Shown here: positions 1 to 6,524 of the stretch, in pieces
How positions within the stretch are numbered: the stretch's first letter is position 1
Layout of the letters: every line of letters starts with the position of its first letter
DNA from: DAONFI01 sp035403485
Lineage (GTDB): Bacteria; Planctomycetota; Phycisphaerae; SM23-33
Reading direction: 5' to 3'
NCBI GenBank assembly: GCA_964536835.1
Contig: CAZIAZ010000063.1
Coordinates: forward strand, 1 to 9,502
DNA length: 9,502 nucleotides
Position numbers and translations under genes: made by a program
Notes under the pieces: generated by a model
Told to the model about the DNA's origin: nothing
The model's database searches: none
What the model saw: the letters and a program-made list of their open reading frames with translations, nothing else

Positions 1-85
1 CGGCGTAAGTTAAGATTGTGTTAACATCCACGCTTATTTTCAAGAACCACTATAACGGCCTTTTACTGTTATTTTACAAACCGTT

Positions 86-3000
86 CTAATCCGGATGAAC
101 TCGATAAAATACCGAATAAAGTACCGGCACGAAAACCAGCGTCAGCAATGTGCCGAATGTCAGGCCGCCCATGATTGTAACAGCCATTGCATCGAACATA
201 GGGTCGCTTATAAGCGGTACCATGCCGAGTACCGTTGTCATCGATGCCATCATTACCGGCCGAATACGGCTGACGCCGGCCATGAGTAGGGCGTTGTAGG
301 TGCTTGAGCCTTTCGATTCATCTATTCGTATCTGGTCTATCAGAATTATGGCATTTTTGATTAACATGCCGGAAAGCGACAGAAAACCCAATATCGCCAT
401 AAAGCCGAAAGATTTATGCAACACCAGCAGACTGCCTGTGACGCCGATAATGGCCAGCGGCAGGCACATGAAAATGATTATCGGCGGCCGTAGAGAATTA
501 AACAGCATCAGAACCAGCAGAAACATTGCCAGCAGACATAACGGAAACGTCTTTGCTATTGGCGCCTGAGCCTTCGAAGAACTGTCCTGATCGCCGCCCC
601 ATTCCAGTTCATAGCCCAGCGGCAGGGGTATCTGTTCGATTTTCTTTCGCAGACGCTCATAAACTGTATTGGCGGTTTCTACCGTTGCATTACATTGTGC
701 CTCTATGGCTAATTGGCGATTCCACCGCCATAAAATATCGTCATCCCACGTCATGCCGATGCCGTCGATAAGCTGGCCTAACGGGACGAACTGCCTGACG
801 GCTGAACACCAGATGAGCTGATTCTGCAACTGGTCAATGCCTTTTCTGTCAGATTCAACCGGCCGCGCCATGATGCCGAGCAAATCATTGTCTTCCCTGT
901 ACGCTCCTATAAGCGTGCCGCCGTATGTGTTTTGCAGGGCGGAACGCAAATCGGAGACAGTCGCGCCAATCTGTCTGGCGCGCGACGCGAGAAACCGCGG
1001 ATGCATTACCATGGTTTTCTGTCGCCAGTTGTCACGCACGTCGCGCGTGCTTATGCGGCTGTCAGGCGTTCGGTCGGCACGCATGATGTCTTTGGCCTTT
1101 TCCGCCAGCGACCGGAGGACGCCTGTATCAGGGCCGCGAAATCGGGCGACTATCTTGAACTTGTTGCCGGGCCCGTTATGAAATTTGTGGGCATAAATGT
1201 TTGCATCGAACGGCTCTTTGGCGATTTTGTCGTTTATGGCTTTCAGGCATGCGTCGATTTTCTGATAATCGTCCACGTTGACGAGCAGTTGCGCATAACT
1301 GCTGTTGGGCATTTCCATGTCATAGGGCAATATGAATCGTAGCGCACCTTTGCCGATAAAGCAGCCGACGTCGGTTACGCCGGGCTGTTTCCGGATAAAT
1401 TCGTCAAGTTCTTTGGTGATGGCGGCTGTCGTGTTGATATGCGTACCTTGCGGACACCAGATATCCACAAAAAACTGCGGCCGCGTTGAGTCGGGGAAAA
1501 AACTTTTCTGAACGAAACGGAATCCGTATATTGACGATAGCAGCAGCAGGGCCATCACTATACATACTTTTATGCGATGATGCAGGCACCAGACCAGAAA
1601 GCGTCTGTAAGTCTGATAAAAACGGCCGGCGTAGGGGTCGTGAATTTCTTTTGCCGGCGGTTTAAGGAACATCGTCGAGAGCAGTGGCGTGGATGTGACC
1701 GCAAGTATCCAACTCATGCCCAGTGATATGGCGATGACGTAAAAGAGGCTGCGGCAGTATTCGCCGACGTTGCTCTGGTTCAGGCTGATGGCTGCGAATG
1801 CGAGTATCGCAACAAACGTTGCCAACATGAGCGGATACGCCGTTTCATGCACGGTTTCTTCTGCGGCGAACAGACGTTTTTCGCCTTTCTGAACCCGCAC
1901 CAGTATGCCTTCCGCCACGACTATGGCGTTATCGACAAGCATGCCCAGGGCGATAATCAGTGCACCGAGGGATATCTGTTGCAAATCGATGTTGAACAGC
2001 CACATCAGTATGAACGTACTCAGAATCGTCAGCAGCAGTATTATGCCGATAAGTAGGCCGGTGTGTATGCCCATGAAGACCAGCAGCAGGGCGATGACGA
2101 TAACGACGGCTTCCACGAGATTGATTACGAAGCCGTTGACGGCTTCATCGACGGTGTCGGACTGATAGGATACTATGTGCAGTTGCATGCCGATTGGAGT
2201 CAGGCCCTTGATTTGTGCGATTTTTTTCTTGACGGCTTTGCCCATTGTGATGACGTTGCCGCCGTCGACTGTCGAAATGCCGATGCCGATAGCCGGCTGG
2301 CCGTTGTAGTACATTATCGACTGCCGCGGGTCTTCATATTCACGCTTGATTTCGATTACGTCTTTGAGTTTGACTATTGAATCCGAATTCGTCTTGCCGC
2401 GAAGTATCAGGTCGCCGATAGTTTCTATGTCGTTGAATTTGCCGGTCGGCTCGATACGTATGTAACGCGGGCCTATCGTAACCTGGCCGGACGGGGCGAC
2501 GATATCCTGCGACTTCAGCAGGGATGCTATCTCTTCGGGAGAAACGCCAAGTTGGGACATGACCGAACGCTTGAATTCAATATATATGATTTCCCGCGGC
2601 ACGCCCCACATATCGACTTTTGCTACGCCGGCGTCGACGAGCTGCAATATGTCGCGGCGCAGGTCGTCGGCGAATTCCTTGAGGTCGTGCAGGTCGTAGC
2701 CTTCGCCGGTAAGTGCGAAAAATACGCCGTAAACGTCGCCGAAATCGTCATTGACCACGCTGGGGCCGGCGCCGCTTGGAAGCGAACTCTGGGCGTCGTT
2801 CACTTTTCGACGCAGTTCATCCCATACCTGGGGCAGTCGTAGATGGTTGTATTCGTCCTTGATGTCAACGTAAATTATGGAAAGATTCCGCTGGGACAGC
2901 GAGCGGATTTTATCTATTTGTCCCATCTGCTGAATGGCTTTTTCGAGAGGGTCGGTAACCTGCTGCTGTACTTCGTCTGCGCTTGCGCCTGGATATGTGG

Positions 3001-3145
3001 TGGAAACGAGGGCTGTCTTTATGGTGAACGTAGGGTTTTCAAGCCGCCCAAGATGCAAGTACGCAATTATGCCGCCGACGCATATTAAAATCGTCCATAC
3101 CATCGTGACGGTCTTGTTTTTGATTGCAAGTGTAGCCAGATTCAT
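86..3145 (-). CDS. RND-family multidrug efflux permease (HAE1/AcrB-like inner-membrane pump)
   Basis: This 1019-residue protein has the usual length and layout of a proton-driven RND pump, which exports drugs or other amphiphiles as a trimer with a periplasmic adaptor and an outer-membrane channel. It has an N-terminal membrane helix (about 13-32) and a first periplasmic porter region with the family-typical YPGASADEVQQQVTDPLEKA (51-70). A helix bundle follows (about 335-495), then a second periplasmic region (about 550-860) and a final helix bundle (about 865-1015). The proton-relay motif of helix 4 is GMLVDNAIVV (401-410), with D405 present but Asn406 where AcrB has a second Asp. The helix-10 lysine is kept (K930 in SGMLIKNAII). 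The ATG at 3145 has only a weak GGAAG upstream. The gene is last in an operon with a TetR regulator and an adaptor, 101 nt behind the adaptor. The substrate cannot be read from the sequence. Confidence 0.95.
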   Translation of the reverse strand: MNLATLAIKNKTVTMVWTILICVGGIIAYLHLGRLENPTFTIKTALVSTTYPGASADEVQQQVTDPLEKAIQQMGQIDKIRSLSQRNLSIIYVDIKDEYNHLRLPQVWDELRRKVNDAQSSLPSGAGPSVVNDDFGDVYGVFFALTGEGYDLHDLKEFADDLRRDILQLVDAGVAKVDMWGVPREIIYIEFKRSVMSQLGVSPEEIASLLKSQDIVAPSGQVTIGPRYIRIEPTGKFNDIETIGDLILRGKTNSDSIVKLKDVIEIKREYEDPRQSIMYYNGQPAIGIGISTVDGGNVITMGKAVKKKIAQIKGLTPIGMQLHIVSYQSDTVDEAVNGFVINLVEAVVIVIALLLVFMGIHTGLLIGIILLLTILSTFILMWLFNIDLQQISLGALIIALGMLVDNAIVVAEGILVRVQKGEKRLFAAEETVHETAYPLMLATFVAILAFAAISLNQSNVGEYCRSLFYVIAISLGMSWILAVTSTPLLSTMFLKPPAKEIHDPYAGRFYQTYRRFLVWCLHHRIKVCIVMALLLLSSIYGFRFVQKSFFPDSTRPQFFVDIWCPQGTHINTTAAITKELDEFIRKQPGVTDVGCFIGKGALRFILPYDMEMPNSSYAQLLVNVDDYQKIDACLKAINDKIAKEPFDANIYAHKFHNGPGNKFKIVARFRGPDTGVLRSLAEKAKDIMRADRTPDSRISTRDVRDNWRQKTMVMHPRFLASRARQIGATVSDLRSALQNTYGGTLIGAYREDNDLLGIMARPVESDRKGIDQLQNQLIWCSAVRQFVPLGQLIDGIGMTWDDDILWRWNRQLAIEAQCNATVETANTVYERLRKKIEQIPLPLGYELEWGGDQDSSSKAQAPIAKTFPLCLLAMFLLVLMLFNSLRPPIIIFMCLPLAIIGVTGSLLVLHKSFGFMAILGFLSLSGMLIKNAIILIDQIRIDESKGSSTYNALLMAGVSRIRPVMMASMTTVLGMVPLISDPMFDAMAVTIMGGLTFGTLLTLVFVPVLYSVFYRVHPD

Positions 3146-3182
3146 AACGGGTCGTCTTCCAAAATCAAAATCGTTTTAACTG

Positions 3183-3214
3183 AATTCCACGGATTTTATT
3201 TAATCCGTGAAATT
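3183..3214 (-). other. Intergenic mRNA hairpin between adaptor and RND genes
   Basis: A 13-bp stem (3183-3195 with 3202-3214) encloses a 6-nt loop in the 101-nt gap between the two pump genes. One position is C opposite A on the plus strand but G-U in the minus-strand RNA, so the stem is complete only in the operon transcript. No U-tract follows on the minus strand, so it is unlikely to be a strong terminator. An mRNA stability or processing element, or partial attenuation that sets the adaptor:pump ratio, is inference. Confidence 0.45.
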
Positions 3215-3246
3215 ACAAAGGATATATAAAAAAATGTACGGAAATA

Positions 3247-4719
3247 TTATTGCGGTATATCCGAAGATTGTGGGTTATCGCTGCGTGCGAAAGGCGTAAC
3301 TGCCGGCGTATAACTTGAAAACGTTATATTTTTAGTACCAGCCGGCAGAATGCTGGAATTGTGATGCAGCCGCCGCATTCGTGCCCGGACGTCCTCGTCA
3401 TATCGGTATGCGGAGGCGGAAACTTTTTGGCCATTGTAGATAAAACTCGCGCCGGCGATGATTATCCGGTCGCCGGCTTTGAGTTTGCCGGTTATCTGTA
3501 TTTCGTCGCCGATAATCTGGCCGGGGGTTACGGGGACAGCTTCGGCGGTACTGGTCTTCGGATTTATTCGCCAGACAATCGGCTGGCCGTCAGCGCGGCC
3601 GACAATCGCGCTCGCCGGCACAAGAAAACCCGACGGCATGCCGTTATAACGCGATTCGACGTCAACTTCCACCGTCATGCCTGGATATATCGGCACATCT
3701 TTGGGCGTTACCATAACCAGGGTGACGCGATATGTTTTGGTGGCTTGGTCGGCGACGGTGTCGATTTCCTTGAACGTAAGCGGGAAGCTCAGCTTGGAGA
3801 GTTCCGCGCCAGCCTGCGTGAAGCGGACAGCCATTTTACGTTTTGTGGACGTTGTTTCTATCTCGTTCTGCGGGATATGGATGACAACTTCGGTACGCGA
3901 GTTGTCCTGCAATACGATAATCGGCTGGCCAGCCTTGACCTGGTCGTTTTCTTCGACGTATTTCTTGCCTACAACGCCGTCAAACGGCGCCGTCAGCCTG
4001 GTATCTTCAAGTGCCGCCTGCGCCATTTTCAGTTGCACTTTCACAGACTGGATATTGGCAAGCATGGCCTCTATATCTTCCTTTCGCGAACCGACTTCGG
4101 CTATGTGAAGGTTTTTTCGGGCGATTACCGTTTCAGCTTTGGTGGTCTCGTATGCACATTTGGCCTGGTCGTATTCCGATTGGGTTGCGACGTTATTTTC
4201 AAGGCCATAGGCGATACGGTCGAGTTCGGATTTCGCAAGATTTTCGCGAGCTTCTGCGAGGCTGAGTCTTGAACGGCAGACGGTTATTTCTTCCTCACGT
4301 GCGCCTATTTTCATTATTTTGAGTTGAGTATTGAGCTTATCGAGTTCCGACTGCAGCTTTTCAACGTTGAACTTGTAATCGCGCGGGTCGATTTCCGCCA
4401 GCAGTTCACCTTTGCGGACGGATTGGCCGGGCTGAACGAGCAGCCGGACAAGTGGGCCAGATACGCGGAAGGAGAGTTCTGAATTCAGGTTTGCGTCTAT
4501 TTCGCCGGCGTACGTCCGTTTGATTACGCCGTTCTGATTTTCCAGGACGATAGTTTTAACCGGCCGGGCAGCCGGCTCTTCTAGAGATTTCGTCTTATCC
4601 CTGCCGTTTGAAAACAGCATTACGCCGCCAAATAATATGACAATGCCGGCTATCGAAATCGGTATTGCATATCTTTTAATAAATTTTATAACTCTATTTT
4701 GTATCAAAACTTCAAACAT
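3247..4719 (-). CDS. RND efflux periplasmic adaptor (membrane fusion protein, HlyD/AcrA-like)
   Basis: This 490-residue adaptor would bridge the RND permease encoded just downstream and an outer-membrane channel. A hydrophobic segment at about 16-36 serves as an inner-membrane anchor or uncleaved signal. I see no lipobox Cys, unlike AcrA. The first lipoyl half is at about 82-111 (FRVSGPLVRLLVQPGQSVRK). A helical hairpin (about 115-240) carries the tip pattern RIAYGLENNVATQSEYD (168-184), which resembles the R-L-S tip motif used to dock TolC-type channels. The second lipoyl half is RLTAPFDGVVG (241-251), and beta-barrel and membrane-proximal domains follow. The last 45 or so residues are polar and look disordered. 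I chose the ATG at 4719 because AAAGGG lies 9 nt upstream. A TTG at 4749, overlapping the TetR stop codon, would add 10 residues. The gene starts 26 nt after tetR and is presumably co-transcribed with it. Confidence 0.93.
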   Translation of the reverse strand: MFEVLIQNRVIKFIKRYAIPISIAGIVILFGGVMLFSNGRDKTKSLEEPAARPVKTIVLENQNGVIKRTYAGEIDANLNSELSFRVSGPLVRLLVQPGQSVRKGELLAEIDPRDYKFNVEKLQSELDKLNTQLKIMKIGAREEEITVCRSRLSLAEARENLAKSELDRIAYGLENNVATQSEYDQAKCAYETTKAETVIARKNLHIAEVGSRKEDIEAMLANIQSVKVQLKMAQAALEDTRLTAPFDGVVGKKYVEENDQVKAGQPIIVLQDNSRTEVVIHIPQNEIETTSTKRKMAVRFTQAGAELSKLSFPLTFKEIDTVADQATKTYRVTLVMVTPKDVPIYPGMTVEVDVESRYNGMPSGFLVPASAIVGRADGQPIVWRINPKTSTAEAVPVTPGQIIGDEIQITGKLKAGDRIIIAGASFIYNGQKVSASAYRYDEDVRARMRRLHHNSSILPAGTKNITFSSYTPAVTPFARSDNPQSSDIPQ

Positions 4720-4728
4720 CTTATATAT

Positions 4729-4734
4729 CCCTTT
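4729..4734 (-). promoter_or_regulatory. Ribosome binding site choosing the adaptor start
   Basis: AAAGGG on the minus strand, 9 nt before the ATG at 4719. It favours this start over the upstream in-frame TTG at 4749, which has no comparable site. Confidence 0.6.
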
Positions 4735-4745
4735 ACGCCACAAAA

Positions 4746-5363
4746 TCAATGGCGTGACCGTGGCAGAAAAATATCGACAAATCTTTCCAGTTCTTCATTG
4801 CAGGGGAAGGCGTTTGTATCCTCTGCGGAGCTTTTGGGGATGCAGCGGGCCAGCCCCATAGCTGCGCCGTCGTAAAGTTCAGCCATAATTTTGGGCGGAA
4901 ACGGCAAATCCGCACCGGTGGTTTGAGCCAGCTCAAATATACGTTTTACCAATTCCATGACAAAGCCTTTGAAGGAATCGCTGGCGTAATCGTCAACGAG
5001 GCTGTTTTTGCCGAATTGCAACAGAAACGCCTCTATTACGCGGCGGTACTGCCGGAATGTCGCCACCTCCGCCAGAGCCATGGTGATGAGTATTTTACGC
5101 GGCGATTCTTTCGCATCAAGCATCATAAGTATCTGGTCAAAAATGGGCTTGAAGAATAATTCGCAAACGCTTTTCAGCAGCTCTTCCTTGTTGGAAAAAT
5201 AGTTATACAGCGTGCCTTTCGCTATTCCTGCCTGGCGGGCAATGCGGGACATGGTCAAGCCATTCTGGCCATATACGTTCAATACCTCAATACATGCCTC
5301 AAGTATCAGGGGCCTGATTTTTTCCTGGTCAACAGATTGTCCATCTATATTTATGGTTCGCAT
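4746..5363 (-). CDS. TetR/AcrR-family transcriptional repressor of the efflux operon
   Basis: This 205-residue protein has the normal TetR-family length. Its N-terminal helix-turn-helix lies at about 35-60, with the family signature GLTMSRIARQAGIAKGTLYN (35-54) followed by YFSNKEELL. The C-terminal helical part (about 65-200) is the ligand-binding and dimer domain, which is variable and gives no clue to the inducer. It is the first gene of the unit and ends 26 nt before the adaptor gene. Its promoter carries two inverted repeats, one in the -35/-10 spacer and one over the start point, consistent with repression of itself and the pump until a pump substrate binds. I chose the ATG at 5363 (AGGTG 11 nt upstream). 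A TTG at 5399 would add 12 residues, but it sits about 16 nt from the predicted transcription start with no clear ribosome site. Confidence 0.92.
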   Translation of the reverse strand: MRTINIDGQSVDQEKIRPLILEACIEVLNVYGQNGLTMSRIARQAGIAKGTLYNYFSNKEELLKSVCELFFKPIFDQILMMLDAKESPRKILITMALAEVATFRQYRRVIEAFLLQFGKNSLVDDYASDSFKGFVMELVKRIFELAQTTGADLPFPPKIMAELYDGAAMGLARCIPKSSAEDTNAFPCNEELERFVDIFLPRSRH

Positions 5364-5374
5364 AATTCGTTTTT

Positions 5375-5379
5375 CACCT
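5375..5379 (-). promoter_or_regulatory. Probable ribosome binding site of tetR
   Basis: AGGTG on the minus strand, 11 nt before the ATG at 5363. The spacing is long, so it is only moderate support for that start. Confidence 0.4.
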
Positions 5380-5405
5380 GAAATGCGGAGGGCTATCAAT
5401 TATTA

Positions 5406-5419
5406 TGACCCCTCAGTCA
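5406..5419. promoter_or_regulatory. Predicted TetR operator O1 (over transcription start)
   Basis: TGACCCCTCAGTCA is an inverted repeat (TGAC...GTCA) with the same outer arms and 14-bp length as the site at 5429-5442. It sits just downstream of the -10 hexamer, over the predicted start near 5415. A repressor bound here would block RNA polymerase. Assignment to the adjacent TetR protein is inferred from position and repetition. Confidence 0.7.
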
Positions 5420-5421
5420 TT

Positions 5422-5451
5422 ATTATAGTGACCGCAGGGTCATAAAATCAA
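5422..5451 (-). promoter_or_regulatory. Promoter of the tetR-adaptor-RND operon
   Basis: On the minus strand, TTGATT (5446-5451) and a perfect TATAAT (5422-5427) are separated by 18 nt. The predicted start is near 5415, giving a leader of about 50 nt before the tetR ATG. The -10 is flanked by the two operator-like repeats, so the promoter appears to be under negative control by the product of the first gene. Confidence 0.75.
5429..5442. promoter_or_regulatory. Predicted TetR operator O2 (between -35 and -10)
   Basis: TGACCGCAGGGTCA is a perfect 5-bp inverted repeat, TGACC-N4-GGTCA, lying wholly inside the -35/-10 spacer. Its centre is 23 bp from that of the companion site at 5406-5419, roughly two helical turns, so two repressor dimers could bind on similar faces of the helix. 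Confidence 0.75.
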
Positions 5452-5583
5452 ATAAAATTTTTGAATAATTATCATAAAAGTGCAAGCTCCGGATTTTGGA
5501 TTATAACTGATGATTTTATAAAGAGATACCACAGGGGACAAAGTATGGATTTTTGACGATTGCGGCTGGGCTGTGCACAAACT

Positions 5584-6459
5584 TTATCTGGCGGGGAAAT
5601 CACGATGTTTTCTGCCGGAGTTTTTGGCGGGAATTTTTGTTATGTCCGAAGGTTTTTTCCGGCTGTTGTGATATTTGCGTGCAGCATGGCTGTCGGCGGT
5701 CGAAGATTTTGGCGGCAAAGGTTTGTACATGATGAAAAGGTAGTTGAAACCGCGGAGATAGAAATTATTTTCATCGGCGGCTTTGCGGTAGTTGCCCATT
5801 TCGAGGGTTTTGTTGTGACGCACGACGGCGATGACGTCGACTGGCGTAAAAAATTTCCGCATCATGCCGAAAAGTTCAAAGCCTATCGGATAAAACCGTT
5901 TCCCCTTGACGAGCGAATCGCAGACGTACATCGCCATGTAACGGCCTGGCCGCAAAATTCGATTTATTTCGCCGATGACTTTTTCCATCGCTTTGTAATA
6001 AGCACCGCTGGCGGCGTCGAGTTTGCCGATGCACCGTGGGTCGTCGGAATAATGTATGTGGGTCGAGTAGGGCGGGTCGATGAACACGAAATCGGCGGCG
6101 GAGTTTTCCAGCGGCAGTTTACGTGCATCGGCATTGAAAATGTCGTTTCGCGTAGGATTGACGTCATAGCCCAGACAGCGGCGGCCGATGTCGCGGGAAA
6201 CGTCAATGGTCGTACCGCTGCCGCAGCAGGGGTCGACGACAAGCTGGCCCTGCGTGGTGTAACGCTGAAGCAGATTCCAGATAATGTAGCTGGGAGTTGC
6301 GCCTATGTAATTCGAATCGCCCTGGAGCGAATCGCCATAGTGTTGCGAGGGGTAATCCCACAACGTGGTGACCTGCATGGCCAGCGGCGGTTTTTTGAAT
6401 CGCGGCGCCGGCGAAATTGGCGGCTTCCTGAATTTATATTGCCTGTTATCCGGTTTCAT
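5584..6459 (-). CDS. Orphan DNA methyltransferase (N6-adenine/N4-cytosine type)
   Basis: This 291-residue protein is a predicted S-adenosylmethionine-dependent amino-methyltransferase acting on DNA. Counting from the ATG at 6459, motif I is DPCCGSGTT (76-84), the SAM-ribose acidic region follows in GYDVNP (97-102), and the catalytic motif IV is DPPY (128-131). Motif I precedes motif IV with no room between them for a target-recognition domain. Recognition would have to lie after motif IV or in the N-terminal part (about 30-65, LWDYPSQHYGDS). The last 40 or so residues are basic and polar. No restriction nuclease, specificity subunit or mismatch nuclease is adjacent. It begins about 65 nt after pflB stops. 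An in-frame TTG at 6498 would shorten the gap to 26 nt, but neither start has a good ribosome site. Co-transcription with pflB is likely because no terminator is visible between them. An RNA (TRM11-like) methyltransferase is a less likely alternative. Target base and sequence are unknown. Confidence 0.8.
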   Translation of the reverse strand: MKPDNRQYKFRKPPISPAPRFKKPPLAMQVTTLWDYPSQHYGDSLQGDSNYIGATPSYIIWNLLQRYTTQGQLVVDPCCGSGTTIDVSRDIGRRCLGYDVNPTRNDIFNADARKLPLENSAADFVFIDPPYSTHIHYSDDPRCIGKLDAASGAYYKAMEKVIGEINRILRPGRYMAMYVCDSLVKGKRFYPIGFELFGMMRKFFTPVDVIAVVRHNKTLEMGNYRKAADENNFYLRGFNYLFIMYKPLPPKSSTADSHAARKYHNSRKKPSDITKIPAKNSGRKHRDFPAR

Positions 6460-6524
6460 GCGACTAATCGTACCGTGGCGAATCGAATTTGCCAACAAAT
6501 TGTTTTATTCAGCAGTCGCACCTC

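Noticed and set aside
1..85. Terminator after the RND gene
   Set aside because: Only a 5-bp AACGG/CCGTT pairing with a large loop and no U-tract is visible, so I cannot support a terminator here.
3361..4272. Plus-strand 303-codon open frame
   Set aside because: It lies entirely antisense to the adaptor gene, which shows clear family motifs. It is a codon-bias shadow.
5452..5583. Hidden gene, terminator or riboswitch between the methylase and the efflux promoter
   Set aside because: The stretch is AT-rich. No open frame with a start signal, no stable hairpin with a U-tract and no recognised RNA motif were found.
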